64,000 nucleotides of DNA from Aquisalinus luteolus (GTDB lineage Bacteria; Pseudomonadota; Alphaproteobacteria; Caulobacterales; Parvularculaceae): contig NZ_VCJR02000002.1 of NCBI RefSeq assembly GCF_009712425.2, forward strand, positions 952,268 to 1,016,267, written 5' to 3'. A model generated the notes under the pieces. That model saw only the letters and a program-made list of their open reading frames with translations. It was not told the DNA's origin and did no database searches. Below, one piece after another: positions 45,638 through 55,711 of this stretch. The first letter of the stretch is position 1. Each line of letters begins with the position of its first letter. Position numbers and translations under genes: made by a program.

Positions 45638-46146
45638 GGAAATACCCCTGATACGGCCGGCGAGCCGTACTCTCTTTACAGTCAGGGAGTGCTGATCCTT
45701 CAGACCGCTCTCCCTTCGGTCTGCCGGCGCGAATCGCGCCGAATCAAAAACATTAACAATTGATTAAGGGTGGCCTATTTGTCCTGCGCTGGCAAGGCCG
45801 AGATTCCGGTTTATGTGAATAAAATCTGTGGATTGGGTGTGATAAGCGATTGTGCACCGGTTAACCATTTCAAGGCGGGGCGAGTCGCTGAATGTAACAC
45901 ACACCCTGCGTGCATTCGGCATGATCGACAGCTTTTGCCGACCCGTTAAGACGCAATTCACCAAGCCAAGCCGGTAGCAAAAAGCACAGTGCATGGGCCG
46001 TCAGATGCTGATGGTCAGTACGGTGATGAATATTTGACTGTGACAGCCCGGGGCCAGCAATTTTGGCCGTTCGGCGTTTGCCAGCCAGATGGAAATATCC
46101 TAAAGCCTTCCATAATCCCTTCTTTCGATTGATCTCAGGAGACCTG
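45638..46146. other. Divergent intergenic region between the giant adhesin and the antiporter
   Basis: No gene is supported in 509 bases. It contains the long leader of the adhesin with hairpins GACCG/CGGTC (about 45708-45726) and GGCGCGA/TCGCGCC (about 45726-45740), and a CtrA-like full site at 45753-45767. CAGGAG just before 46147 is the antiporter ribosome binding site. Confidence 0.5.
45753..45767. promoter_or_regulatory. CtrA-like full site TTAA-N7-TTAA
   Basis: TTAACAATTGATTAA at 45753-45767 matches the CtrA recognition pattern of two TTAA halves separated by seven bases. It is followed by G where C is preferred. It sits 116 bases upstream of the giant adhesin start and 380 bases upstream of the antiporter. 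CtrA controls cell-cycle, motility and surface genes in alphaproteobacteria, so control of the adhesin is plausible but unproven. Confidence 0.5.
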
Positions 46147-48150
46147 ATGCCCGATACAGGCCCGTTGTTCTTCACGCTTGCCTTGTTCGCGGCTGGCGGC
46201 ATCCTGATGGGCGCTGCAGGCTCGCGCCTCGGCGCGCCGCTGCTGCTGATCTTCCTCGTTGCCGGCATGATGGCGGGATCGGAAGGGCCGGGCGGCATCA
46301 TGTTCGAGGAATCGGTCATTACCTTTTTCCTCGGCACGGCGGCGATAGCCGTGATCCTGTTCGAGGGCGGGCTGCGCACCCAGCCGAAGATCATCAGACA
46401 GGGAATAAAGCCGGGTTCGGCGCTGGCTTTTGCCGGAACCGTGATGACGGCGTTCATCGTTGCGCCCATAGCCATGTGGCTGTTCGACATGCGCTTTGCC
46501 AATGCGCTGCTGCTCGGGGCGATCGTCTCCTCCACCGATGCCGCGGCGGTGTTCGCCCTGGCGGCCTCCGGCGTGAAGCTGCCGGAAAAGGTGACGGCGA
46601 CGCTGGAGGTGGAATCCGGCTTCAACGACCCGATCGCGATCATCCTCGTCATGGGACTTGTCGAGACGCTGGCGGGCGAGCCGATGACCTGGTGGCAGTG
46701 GATCGTCATGCCCGCCTATATGCTGATCGCCGGCGGGGTTGCCGGCTATGGTATTGGCTGGCTGTCGGCATGGCTGTTCCGCCATGTGCGCCTGCCGGTA
46801 GGGCTGAAAGCGATCCTCGCCATGGTGATGGGGCTTCTTTCGTTCGGGCTGGCCGATTTGCTCGGCGGGTCCGGCTTTATCGCCATCTATATCGCAGGCG
46901 TCGTGATGGCTTGGAAATCGCCAAAGGCTGCGAGCGATGCCGCGCCCGGTGTCGATGGCCTGGCATGGCTTGCGCAGACCGGGCTTTTCTTCCTGCTCGG
47001 GCTGTATGTGACACCTTCGCATCTGGCCATCGTGGCAATCCCGGCGGCACTGACCGCGATGGCGCTGTTCCTGCTGGCCCGGCCGCTGGCGAGCTTCGTC
47101 TTGCTGGCGCCGTTCAAGTTTACGGTTCAGGAGAAGGGCTTCATCGCATGGACCGGCTTGCGCGGGGCAACGCCTGTCTTCCTCGGTATCATGCCGCTGC
47201 TCGGCGGGGCGCCAAATGCGTCGCTCTATCTGTCAGCTGCACTGGCCGTGGTGCTTGTCTCGCTCGTGGTGCAGGGCTGGACCGCACCGCTGGTCGCCCG
47301 CCAGCTCCGCCTGACGGGGGAGACCTCCGCGCCGCCGGCCCGCGGAGAGCTTTTCTCCCGCCTCGGCTCGATGAGCATCGTGCTGCTTGCCGGAATGTGG
47401 TTCACGATGGTCCATCATTCAGAGGCTGAAACCGTGCCGACGGTCCTCGTCTATCCAGCGACCACAACGGAGATGATGACCGATATGAGGCCGGACGATG
47501 CCCCGGCGGGAGCGGATGTGGTCGTCGCAAGCTTCCCGTCCGATTTCCCCGGTCAGCCTGCCGAAGTGCGGCAGGCTGCCTATCCGCCCGTGATCGCGGC
47601 TGCGATGCAGGAGATAAACGAGGAGATCCTCGAGCAGCGGACAGAACTGCTGGCAATCCTCGACAAGGAAGCCAGCGGGCAGGCGCTCAGCCTGGAGGAG
47701 CAGACACGGGTCGATATCCTTGCCCGCAGCTATCGCGGCCGGTATCGCGAGCGGGCGGAACTGCCGGAGAAAATCGACATCATCCCGCCATCCCTTGCCA
47801 CCGCCCAGTCCATCCTTGCAACGGGGTGGGGCTCAGCCGAAGGACTGATGGAGCGCAACGCGATCTATGGCGGGCGTGGCGGGGTTGAGCATGAGACGAT
47901 CCTGGAAGCCACGCGTGCCTATGCGGCATATCTGAACGGCCACCCGGCGTTTGAGATATTCCGGGAGCGCCGTGCTGCCTTGCGCGCAGCGGGCGAGGAG
48001 CCAAGCGGGGTGGCCCTTGCCGGAGCGATAGGGCCTTATGTCGGCGGTGACAGCACTGCCTACATTGCGGATATCGAGGCGCTGATGAGCGCGCGTCAAC
48101 TGGACCGGTTTGATCTCGGCGATGCGCCTGAGCTCACCGGGCAGGAATAG
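46147..48150 (+). CDS. CPA1-type Na+/H+ (K+/H+) antiporter fused to a periplasmic Bax-like domain
   Basis: A 667-residue fusion. Residues 1-405 are a CPA1 antiporter with about 12 helices, including SSTDAAAVF (Asp131) and ESGFNDP (Asn160, Asp161) for ion binding. An extra helix (about 408-428) leads to a domain (about 500-667) resembling E. coli Bax and the glucosaminidase superfamily: IPPSLATAQSILATGWGS, AYAAYLNGHPAFEIFRERR and a final LDRFD. The usual ESGWG catalytic motif reads ATGWG, so Ala558 replaces the catalytic Glu and the domain is probably a peptidoglycan-binding pseudo-enzyme. CAGGAG precedes the ATG at 46147. Confidence 0.85.
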   Translation: MPDTGPLFFTLALFAAGGILMGAAGSRLGAPLLLIFLVAGMMAGSEGPGGIMFEESVITFFLGTAAIAVILFEGGLRTQPKIIRQGIKPGSALAFAGTVMTAFIVAPIAMWLFDMRFANALLLGAIVSSTDAAAVFALAASGVKLPEKVTATLEVESGFNDPIAIILVMGLVETLAGEPMTWWQWIVMPAYMLIAGGVAGYGIGWLSAWLFRHVRLPVGLKAILAMVMGLLSFGLADLLGGSGFIAIYIAGVVMAWKSPKAASDAAPGVDGLAWLAQTGLFFLLGLYVTPSHLAIVAIPAALTAMALFLLARPLASFVLLAPFKFTVQEKGFIAWTGLRGATPVFLGIMPLLGGAPNASLYLSAALAVVLVSLVVQGWTAPLVARQLRLTGETSAPPARGELFSRLGSMSIVLLAGMWFTMVHHSEAETVPTVLVYPATTTEMMTDMRPDDAPAGADVVVASFPSDFPGQPAEVRQAAYPPVIAAAMQEINEEILEQRTELLAILDKEASGQALSLEEQTRVDILARSYRGRYRERAELPEKIDIIPPSLATAQSILATGWGSAEGLMERNAIYGGRGGVEHETILEATRAYAAYLNGHPAFEIFRERRAALRAAGEEPSGVALAGAIGPYVGGDSTAYIADIEALMSARQLDRFDLGDAPELTGQE

Positions 48151-48448
48151 TCGGGAACAGGTTGGTGCAGTTGGGCTTGTGCGATCCGGAACCGGCGTCT
48201 ATGCTGCGCTGCAGCAGGCTGGGCCGACATGCATTGACACCCGTCAGGGGCCATGCCAATTCATAAGCCCACATGCCAGCTGGCAGGGAAGACAACAGGC
48301 TGATTTCGGGGGAACTCACATGACATTTGCTATACTGCGGCGAGAGTTGCAGCCCATGGATGCTGCGTACCTCAAGGGTCGCTGTGCCTGACCTATTGAA
48401 TATACCGATCGAAGCCCGAGACGACGTGAACCGGAGTACAAAAATATC
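48151..48448. other. Intergenic region upstream of cysD
   Basis: Just under 300 bases with no supported gene. A TTGACA hexamer at 48234-48239 could be a -35 element, but no good -10 follows at 16-18 bases. CGGAG before the cysD ATG is a moderate ribosome binding site. I see no riboswitch. Confidence 0.35.
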
Positions 48449-49348
48449 ATGAGCCTTACCCATCTGGAACTGCTGGAAGCGGAAAGCATCCACATCATGC
48501 GCGAGGTGGCCGCCGAGTGCGAAAACCCCGTGATGCTCTATTCGATCGGCAAGGACTCGTCCGTCATGCTGCATCTGGCGCTGAAGGCATTCTATCCTTC
48601 CAAGCCGCCATTCCCGCTGCTCCACGTCGACACGACCTGGAAGTTCCGTGAAATGATCGAGTTCCGGGACAATCTCGCCAAGACGCTGGGTCTTGAACTG
48701 CTGGTTCACATCAATGAAGACGGCGTCAAGGAAGGCGTTGGTCCGTTCACGCATGGATCGGCCTATCATACCGACGTCATGAAGACACAGGCGCTGAAAC
48801 AGGCCCTGAGCAAGTACAAGTTCGATGCTGCCTTCGGTGGCGCGCGTCGTGACGAGGAGAAGTCCCGCGCCAAGGAGCGGATTTTCTCGTTCCGCTCTGC
48901 ACAGCACCGCTGGGACCCGAAAAACCAGCGTCCTGAGCTGTGGAATATCTACAATACCCGGATCAGCAAGGGCGAGAGCATGCGCGTCTTCCCGATGTCG
49001 AACTGGACCGAGCTGGACATCTGGCAGTACATCCACCTGGAGAATATTCAGATCCCGTCGCTTTATTACGCCGCCAAACGGCCGGTCGTGGAGCGCGATG
49101 GCATGATCATCATGGTCGACGATGACCGTGTGCCGCTGGAGCCGGGTGAAGAGCCGGTCGAGAAGATGGTGCGCTTCCGCACGCTTGGCTGCTATCCGCT
49201 GACCGGTGCCGTCGAGTCCGAGGCGACGACCCTGCCTGACATCATCCAGGAAACGCTGCTGACCACATCATCCGAACGGCAAGGGCGGGCGATCGACAAG
49301 GATTCCGCCGCATCCATGGAGAAGAAAAAACAAGAGGGCTATTTCTAA
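48449..49348 (+). CDS. cysD: Sulfate adenylyltransferase subunit 2
   Basis: A 299-residue PP-loop ATP pyrophosphatase-type protein with [19 protein letters not shown] near the N-terminus, HVDTTWKF and [15 protein letters not shown]. It forms APS from sulfate and ATP with CysN, the first step of assimilatory sulfate reduction. Its stop overlaps the cysNC start by one base (TAATG), so the two are translationally coupled. Confidence 0.97.
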   Translation: MSLTHLELLEAESIHIMREVAAECENPVMLYSIGKDSSVMLHLALKAFYPSKPPFPLLHVDTTWKFREMIEFRDNLAKTLGLELLVHINEDGVKEGVGPFTHGSAYHTDVMKTQALKQALSKYKFDAAFGGARRDEEKSRAKERIFSFRSAQHRWDPKNQRPELWNIYNTRISKGESMRVFPMSNWTELDIWQYIHLENIQIPSLYYAAKRPVVERDGMIIMVDDDRVPLEPGEEPVEKMVRFRTLGCYPLTGAVESEATTLPDIIQETLLTTSSERQGRAIDKDSAASMEKKKQEGYF

Positions 49349-51255
49349 TGTCGCATCAAGATAATCTGATTGCCGAGGATATCCTCGCCTATCTCGAGGC
49401 GCAGCGGAACAAGTCCTATCTGCGTTGCCTGACCTGCGGCAGCGTCGATGACGGCAAGTCGACCCTGATCGGGCGCCTGCTTTTCGATTCCAAGATGATC
49501 TATGAAGATCAGCTGTCGGCCCTCGAAAACGACTCCAAGAAATCCGGTACGCAGGGCGAGAAGATCGACCTGGCGCTGCTGGTCGATGGTCTTGCCGCAG
49601 AACGCGAGCAGGGGATCACCATCGACGTTGCCTACCGTTTCTTTTCGACCGACAAGCGCAAGTTCATCATCGCCGACACGCCGGGCCATATTCAGTACAC
49701 GCGCAACATGGCAACCGGCGCATCGACAGCCGACCTTGCCATCATCCTGATCGATGCGCGCAGGGGCGTTCTCGACCAGACACGCCGGCACAGCTATATC
49801 GCGTCGCTACTCGGCATCCGCAACATTGTCGTAGCCGTCAACAAGATGGACCTCGTCGAGTTCTCGCAGCACAAGTTCAACGAGATCGAGGAAGAGTATC
49901 GCGGGTTCGCCGAGAAGCTCGATTTCAAGGAAATCGTCTGTATCCCGATGTCGGCGCTGGACGGCGACAACGTCATGAACCGCTCCGAGCGCTGCAAATG
50001 GTACAAGGGCAAGTCCCTGATGGAGCATCTGGAGACGGTCGATATCTCGCAGGAAGTCACCCAGACCTCCTTCCGGATGCCGGTGCAATGGGTCAACCGC
50101 CCCAATCTCGATTTCCGCGGCTATTCCGGCACGATCGCAGCCGGCCAGGTGAAACCGGGCGACGAGATCATCGTCATTCCGTCGGGCAAGCGGTCCGTGG
50201 TCGACAAGATCGTCATTCGCGACGGTGACCTGTATCAGGCAGAGGTCAATGAATCCGTGACCATCACGCTGCGTGACGAGATCGATATCTCCCGCGGCGA
50301 TATCATCTGCAGTACCGACGATCCGGCGGAACAGTCCGACCAGTTCCAGGCGAACATCATCTGGATGGATGAAGAGGCGATGTTCCCGGGCCGCCAGTAC
50401 ATCATGAAGATCAACAACCAGACAGTACCGGCGACCGTCACGGACCTGAAATACAAGGTCAACGTCAACAACTTCGCCCATGAGGCGGGCAAGTCGCTGG
50501 CGCTGAACGAAGTCGGTGTCTGTAACCTGTCACTCGGCAAGCCGATCCCGTTCGACAGCTACAAGAAGAACCGTCACACAGGCGCGTTCATCCTGATCGA
50601 CCGTCAGACCAATGCGACGATCGGTGCCGGCATGCTGGATTATTCTCTGCGCCGTGCTGCCAACGTCGTCTGGCAGGACCTGGAAGTCGGCAAGGTGGAG
50701 CGGGCGAACCTGAAGCACCAGAAGCCGGCGGTTCTCTGGTTTACCGGCCTGTCCGGCTCGGGCAAGTCGACCATTGCCGGCCTTCTGGAGAAGAAGCTGT
50801 TCGACATTGGCCGTCACACCTATGTGCTCGACGGCGACAACGTCCGCCATGGCCTGAACAAGGACCTCGGCTTTACCGATGCAGACCGGGTAGAAAACAT
50901 CCGCCGTGTCGCGGAAACGTCGCGCCTGATGGTCGAGGCCGGCCTGATGGTCATGGTTTCCTTCATCTCGCCGTTCCGGTCCGAGCGCCAGATGGCGCGC
51001 AATCTGATGGAAGATGGCGAGTTCATCGAAGTCTTCGTCAACACCCCGCTCGATGTCGCCGAGCAGCGGGATGTGAAGGGTCTCTACAAGAAGGCCCGCG
51101 AAGGCAAGATCAAGAACTTCACCGGTATCGACTCGCCTTACGAGGCACCGGAGAACCCGGATATCGTGGTCGATACGGTCGACAAGACGCCAGAAAAGGC
51201 AGTGGAGCAGATCCTCGCCTATCTGGAAGAGAACGGTTATCTCTCAGCCAGCTGA
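49348..51255 (+). CDS. cysNC: Bifunctional sulfate adenylyltransferase subunit 1 / APS kinase
   Basis: A 635-residue fusion. Residues 1-440 are the CysN GTPase with P-loop GSVDDGKST (31-39), [12 protein letters not shown] and NKMDLV. Residues about 450-635 are the CysC APS kinase with P-loop GLSGSGKST and [15 protein letters not shown]. CysN couples GTP hydrolysis to APS synthesis by CysD; CysC phosphorylates APS to PAPS. It is followed directly by an intrinsic terminator, so cysD-cysNC is a two-gene operon. Confidence 0.97.
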   Translation: MSHQDNLIAEDILAYLEAQRNKSYLRCLTCGSVDDGKSTLIGRLLFDSKMIYEDQLSALENDSKKSGTQGEKIDLALLVDGLAAEREQGITIDVAYRFFSTDKRKFIIADTPGHIQYTRNMATGASTADLAIILIDARRGVLDQTRRHSYIASLLGIRNIVVAVNKMDLVEFSQHKFNEIEEEYRGFAEKLDFKEIVCIPMSALDGDNVMNRSERCKWYKGKSLMEHLETVDISQEVTQTSFRMPVQWVNRPNLDFRGYSGTIAAGQVKPGDEIIVIPSGKRSVVDKIVIRDGDLYQAEVNESVTITLRDEIDISRGDIICSTDDPAEQSDQFQANIIWMDEEAMFPGRQYIMKINNQTVPATVTDLKYKVNVNNFAHEAGKSLALNEVGVCNLSLGKPIPFDSYKKNRHTGAFILIDRQTNATIGAGMLDYSLRRAANVVWQDLEVGKVERANLKHQKPAVLWFTGLSGSGKSTIAGLLEKKLFDIGRHTYVLDGDNVRHGLNKDLGFTDADRVENIRRVAETSRLMVEAGLMVMVSFISPFRSERQMARNLMEDGEFIEVFVNTPLDVAEQRDVKGLYKKAREGKIKNFTGIDSPYEAPENPDIVVDTVDKTPEKAVEQILAYLEENGYLSAS

Positions 51256-51275
51256 TGGCACATTACTTTTGCAGG

Positions 51276-51304
51276 AAAGCCCGCCATGATGGCGGGCTTT
51301 TTTG
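51276..51304 (+). terminator. Intrinsic terminator of cysD-cysNC
   Basis: AAAGCCCGCC (51276-51285) pairs with GGCGGGCTTT (51291-51300) around ATGAT and is followed by TTT, 21 bases after the cysNC stop. Confidence 0.92.
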
Positions 51305-51376
51305 TATACGTTGCATGCCTGCGAGTGCGTGACACGGGGGAGCATGCTGTTAAGATCGATCCCCGGAGGAAACGAC

Positions 51377-51898
51377 ATGCATTTCATCATCGCCATTCTG
51401 GGTGTCATTGCCGCTGCGGCTTTCTGGCTGTACCGGATCAAGCTCGGCGCCGTTGCGGGCCGGGAAGTCTATGACGAGGTAAAGGGTGCCGTGCGCAAGG
51501 GGCAATGGTCGCGAAAGGCTGATGCCCGCCTGATCGAGACGCTATCCGACCCGCGCGAGGCTGCTGCGATCCTCATGGTGCAGATTGCCAGCTATGACGG
51601 CGAGGTCACCTTCGGGCAAAAGGCGCGTATCGAAAACCTGATGCTGACCAATTTCCAGTGCGAGGCGGACGAGGCTCAGGGGCTCTATTCCTTTGGCCGC
51701 ATGGCGGTGGGCCAGATCAACGATGCCGCCAATTCCCTGCGCCACATTCTAAAGCCGATCCAGGAGAAGCTGGACAGTTCCGAAAAGGCCGACCTGGTGC
51801 AGATGCTCGATACGGTCGCCGAGGTCGAGGGCGAGCCAAATGACCGCCAGCGCCATCTCATCGCCGCCGTGCGACGGGCACTGCTGTCCGTGGACTGA
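51377..51898 (+). CDS. Membrane-anchored TerB-like protein
   Basis: A 173-residue protein with one N-terminal transmembrane helix (residues 1-18) and a TerB-like helical domain: AAAILMVQIASYDGEVTFGQKARI and DLVQMLDTVAEVEGEPNDRQRHLI carry the acidic metal-binding pattern of TerB/DjlA-like folds. GGAGGAAACG precedes the ATG at 51377. Such proteins are linked to tellurite resistance and membrane stress, but the precise role here is unknown. Confidence 0.75.
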   Translation: MHFIIAILGVIAAAAFWLYRIKLGAVAGREVYDEVKGAVRKGQWSRKADARLIETLSDPREAAAILMVQIASYDGEVTFGQKARIENLMLTNFQCEADEAQGLYSFGRMAVGQINDAANSLRHILKPIQEKLDSSEKADLVQMLDTVAEVEGEPNDRQRHLIAAVRRALLSVD

Positions 51899-51916
51899 GT
51901 GAGTGCGCTGCGGCCC

Positions 51917-52813
51917 TCAGGCGGGCTGGTAGCGCAGGTCCAGCATCGCCCCGCCACGGACCTTAACGGTACCCTCGCGCACATGCCGGTCGAGATGGGC
52001 CTTCACGTTGAGGGCCGCGGCAATGTGCAGGCTTTTGTCGACCTCGGCATAGACATCGGCGACGATATCCATGAGGGCTTCGTGGCCTGACTGGACTGAC
52101 GCCAGGATCTGCCGGTCACGCGCCAGGCGGTGATCCTTCACGGCACGGACGAACTGTTCAGGCTCCGTAACCGGCGCGCCGTGGGTGGGGTAATAAATCT
52201 CGTTATCTCGCGCCAGCAACAGGTCGAGCGAGGTCATGTATTCTTCCATGTTGCCGTCAGGTGGTGCCACCACGGTGGTTGCCCAGCCCATGATATGGTC
52301 GCCGGTGAACAGGGCCTTCTCCGCGGCTAGCTCGTAACACAGATGGTTCGAGATATGGCCGGGCGTATGCAATGCCTCCAGCTGCCAGCCATCGCCCATG
52401 ATCTGCGCGCCATCTGTCAGATAGTCGTCGGCGGCGAAGTCGAAATCCCCGCCCTCGTCGAGTGCCGGCGGTGCGTCACCCGGTATTGACGGGTGGTCAC
52501 CCCAGGCGAGGATCGGCGCATCGGTCGCGTCGCGCAGGGCTCTTGCCCCGCCGCAATGGTCCCGATGGGTGTGGGTGATCAGGATGTGGCTAACAGTGCG
52601 TTCATCTATCGCCGAAAGGAGTGCCTGAAGATGGGCCTCGTTTTCAGGACCCGGATCGATAATGGCAAGTGTGTCTGCGCCAACGAGATAGGTGCCGGAG
52701 CCAGTAAAAGTGAACGGGCCGGGGTTGTTACAGATGACGCGCGCGACCAGCGGTGAAAGCTGTTGCGCGATGCCGTATTCGAAATCGAAAGCCTTGACGA
52801 AAGGTATGCTCAC
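51917..52813 (-). CDS. MBL-fold metallo-hydrolase (LACTB2/glyoxalase II-like)
   Basis: A 298-residue protein with the zinc motif THTHRDHCGG (His81, His83, Asp85, His86), LHTPGHISNH, FTGDHIMGW and a late YYPTHGAP. A C-terminal helical or winged-helix tail (about 225-298) follows, as in LACTB2-type hydrolases. Its start overlaps the stop of the ATP-grasp gene by four bases, so the two are translationally coupled. The substrate is not evident. Confidence 0.87.
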   Translation of the reverse strand: MSIPFVKAFDFEYGIAQQLSPLVARVICNNPGPFTFTGSGTYLVGADTLAIIDPGPENEAHLQALLSAIDERTVSHILITHTHRDHCGGARALRDATDAPILAWGDHPSIPGDAPPALDEGGDFDFAADDYLTDGAQIMGDGWQLEALHTPGHISNHLCYELAAEKALFTGDHIMGWATTVVAPPDGNMEEYMTSLDLLLARDNEIYYPTHGAPVTEPEQFVRAVKDHRLARDRQILASVQSGHEALMDIVADVYAEVDKSLHIAAALNVKAHLDRHVREGTVKVRGGAMLDLRYQPA

Positions 52814-53772
52814 GCCGCGCGGCTGTTCTCTTGCAGGAGGTTACCGAGATAGGCCCGGAACGCATCGGCGAGCTTTTGCATCGCGATAAGTTTTTCCGCG
52901 CGCGGCAGGGCCGTCGGCGGGCCCATGTCGGTCTTGTTGACATCGACGATGTAGATGCGCCCGTCGCGGCGGTCGCGCAGCACATCGAGGCCACCGAATT
53001 CCAGGCCGATCTCTCGCGCAAAAGCGAGGATCAGGGACTGTTCCTCCGCGCTGAACTGGTCGTCTGCCGTCGTCAGGCTGACCTTGATGTTCTCGTTTGA
53101 GAACCGCATGGAGGAGGTGCGCTGCTTGAGATAGATCACGGGCAGGCTGCCGCCGACGACCGGTGTGCGGATGTCGGTATAGATCCGGCCATCCGTCGTA
53201 TTGTCAACGAGGCGCTGGTAGACTGCGCCCTTGCGCGGCACCACATAGGGGCAGGGCGTGATCTGCCCGTCATGGACGCCATTGCGCTCCGATTTCATCA
53301 GGGCAAGCCCGCTATGGGTGAACGGATCGATGCTGAGCGAATAGCCGAACACACTTTCGAAGACCTCAGCCACCCGGCTCTTGCGGATATCGATGCAGCG
53401 GGCGTTGATCATGTAAGTCGCTGGCAGGCCGGCAGGCATTCCCTGCGCCGTTTCGCGATCATCGAAATAAAACAGGATATCGGCCTGAGCCGGGTCGCGG
53501 ACGATATCAATGCCCGCGAGGTGGCAGACCGGCCAGATGGCATACCAGACCTGCGGCATGGTCGGGGCGAAAGCGATCCGGATGCGGGGCGTGCGCTGTT
53601 CTTGCGCGGCCAGCCTTGCCCGCGCGGCCCGCGCGGCGCTGATAGCGGATATTTCCATGGTAAATCCGGCAACCCGCGCAACATCGCGAAAGAAACCGGC
53701 ATCGAGTGGAATGGCAGCGCCAGTATGTTTGACGATCAGCTGGCCGTTTTTGTAGGAAAAGTCATTCAGCAT
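52810..53772 (-). CDS. ATP-grasp fold protein of unknown function
   Basis: A 320-residue protein. The C-terminal part shows ATP-grasp features: LEFGGLDVLRDRRDGRIYIVDVNKTDMGPP places the metal-binding Asp and Asn on the last strands. Upstream are VVGGSLPVIYLKQRTSSMRFSNE and a Lys/Arg-rich segment likely to hold ATP. The N-terminal half is not recognised. GGGAGG precedes the ATG at 53772. Coupled to the MBL hydrolase downstream. ATP-grasp enzymes ligate carboxylates to amines or thiols, so a ligase plus hydrolase pair is conceivable. Confidence 0.72.
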   Translation of the reverse strand: MLNDFSYKNGQLIVKHTGAAIPLDAGFFRDVARVAGFTMEISAISAARAARARLAAQEQRTPRIRIAFAPTMPQVWYAIWPVCHLAGIDIVRDPAQADILFYFDDRETAQGMPAGLPATYMINARCIDIRKSRVAEVFESVFGYSLSIDPFTHSGLALMKSERNGVHDGQITPCPYVVPRKGAVYQRLVDNTTDGRIYTDIRTPVVGGSLPVIYLKQRTSSMRFSNENIKVSLTTADDQFSAEEQSLILAFAREIGLEFGGLDVLRDRRDGRIYIVDVNKTDMGPPTALPRAEKLIAMQKLADAFRAYLGNLLQENSRAA

Positions 53773-54019
53773 CGCACCCTCCCATGACAGTTCGCTGATA
53801 GTGCCACATATTTCGCACTGCAAAAAGCGGGAAATTAGCCGTTTGACCCAGGCGTGAGCCGGTGTGAGCGAATTTTTCGCTATTAATGGAAGAGCCTTTT
53901 GACAGGCCTGATCACTCGCGATGTAAGCGAAGATTAAGGAAAATCTCGGGGAAAGCGCTTTGTTAACGTGGTTGCGGTAAGTATGATGAGGTTAACAGCC
54001 AATCGTCGGAGAGTATCAG

Positions 54020-55711
54020 TTGGTCAATAAGGACCTGAGCAGAGCGATGAAGCCCGGAACCGGGTTCGCGATGGCGGTTTTTTTCACCGTCATCATCAAC
54101 ACGCTCATGCTGGTTTCCCCGTTCTACATGCTCCAGGTCTATGACCGGATCATGACCTCCGGCTCCATCGACACGCTGCTTCTCATCTCGGCGATCGTGA
54201 TCTTCCTTCTGGTTATCTATGGCCTTGCCGAAGTAGGCCGGCGCCGCGTCTTTGCGCTCTCCGGCAAGGTGCTGGGCGACCAGGTCAACAGCGCTATCTT
54301 TGCTGCCGCCATGCTGAAATCCCAGGGCGGCAAGGCCCCGGGCGGCGGCGAGCTGCAGCGCTCCACCTCGCAACTGGCGACCGTGCAGTCCTTCCTGATG
54401 AACGGTTCGATCTCCTCGCTCTACGACGTGCCATTCACTCCGGTGTTCCTGCTGATCCTGTTTCTTGTCCACCCGCTGCTCGGCATTGTCGCGACGGCGG
54501 GCGGTGCGGTGCTGGTGATGATCGCCATCGCTTCGGAACTGGCGACGAGCAAGAAGCTGGAAGAAATCCGCCAGGATGAAGCCGATGCCAACCAGCTGCT
54601 CGCCCACACAGGCCAGCAGTCGATTGCCATTCTCAGCATGGGGCTGACCCAGCAGTTGAACCGCATCTGGTCCGGCCGCCAGAGCAAGGTTACCGACAAG
54701 CATGTCGAACTGCTCGCGCGGTCCGGTGCGCTGATGGGGCTGTCGCGCAGCCTGCGGCAGATCCTGCAGGCGGCAATCCTCGGCGTCGGTGCATGGCTGG
54801 CCATCGGACAAGAGATTTCCCCCGGCGCGATCGTTGCGGGCTCAATCATCATGGGCCGGGCGCTGGCCCCGATCGACCAGTGCATCGGCCAGTGGAAGCA
54901 GCTCATCGGTGCACGCGCGGCGGCCAGGAAGCTGCGCGACATGCTGCCGGATGGCGAGCAGGCGATGGAGGTCAAGCCCAACCCGCGCCCGCAGCCGCAA
55001 ATGGACCTGATCGATATCGGTATCGGCATTCCGGGAACGGACAGTCTGCTCTTTTCCAAGTTTCGCTATTCCATCGAGGCAGGCCAGCGCCTCGCGGTGA
55101 TCGGCGAGAGCGGTGTCGGCAAGACGGCGCTGATCCAGACCCTGTCCGGTGTCTGGAAGCCGCAGGAAGGCACGGTCAAGCTCGGCGGGCTGAACGTCCA
55201 TCAATGGCATAGCGACGATCGCGGACAATATTTTGGTTACTGCCCGCAAAACGTTCAGCTGACGGCCGGCACCGTCGCTGAGAACATCGCCCGCTATCGC
55301 GACTGCGAGCTGGAAGATGTTGTCGCCGCCGCAGAGGAAGTCGGCGCCCATGAGCGCATCATGCGCCTGCCCAACGGCTATCAGACCCTGATCGGCGCTG
55401 GCGGGTACGAACTTTCGGCGGGTCAGCAGCAGCTTGTCGGCCTTGCCCGCGCCGTCTTCGGCAATCCTGTCTGCATCATGCTGGACGAGCCGACGGCTAA
55501 TCTGGACGAGCCGAGCGTTAAAGGTTTCCTCAACTGGCTGACATCGCCTGCCAACAAGGAGCGGATCGTGATCAGTGTGACCCACGATATTCGCTGCCTG
55601 TCGGGCTTTACCGATATTCTCCACATACACAAGGGCAAGCCGCACCTGTTGCCGGCGAAGGAATATTTCGCCCGGCGCAATGCCCAGCTTGCAAAGGTGG
55701 CAGGCCGATGA
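54020..55711 (+). CDS. Type I secretion ABC transporter, PrtD/HlyB-like permease-ATPase
   Basis: A 563-residue protein with an ABC transmembrane domain (about residues 1-290, five to six helices) and a C-terminal ATPase with Walker A GESGVGKT (about 362-369), signature LSAGQQQ, Walker B VCIMLDEP and H-loop VTHD. The signature is LSAGQ in place of LSGGQ. No peptidase C39 domain is present, as in PrtD types. The start is a TTG at 54020 with GGAG seven to eight bases upstream; an ATG at 54047 is the alternative. First gene of the secretion operon and coupled to the adaptor by an ATGA overlap. Confidence 0.92.
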   Translation: MVNKDLSRAMKPGTGFAMAVFFTVIINTLMLVSPFYMLQVYDRIMTSGSIDTLLLISAIVIFLLVIYGLAEVGRRRVFALSGKVLGDQVNSAIFAAAMLKSQGGKAPGGGELQRSTSQLATVQSFLMNGSISSLYDVPFTPVFLLILFLVHPLLGIVATAGGAVLVMIAIASELATSKKLEEIRQDEADANQLLAHTGQQSIAILSMGLTQQLNRIWSGRQSKVTDKHVELLARSGALMGLSRSLRQILQAAILGVGAWLAIGQEISPGAIVAGSIIMGRALAPIDQCIGQWKQLIGARAAARKLRDMLPDGEQAMEVKPNPRPQPQMDLIDIGIGIPGTDSLLFSKFRYSIEAGQRLAVIGESGVGKTALIQTLSGVWKPQEGTVKLGGLNVHQWHSDDRGQYFGYCPQNVQLTAGTVAENIARYRDCELEDVVAAAEEVGAHERIMRLPNGYQTLIGAGGYELSAGQQQLVGLARAVFGNPVCIMLDEPTANLDEPSVKGFLNWLTSPANKERIVISVTHDIRCLSGFTDILHIHKGKPHLLPAKEYFARRNAQLAKVAGR

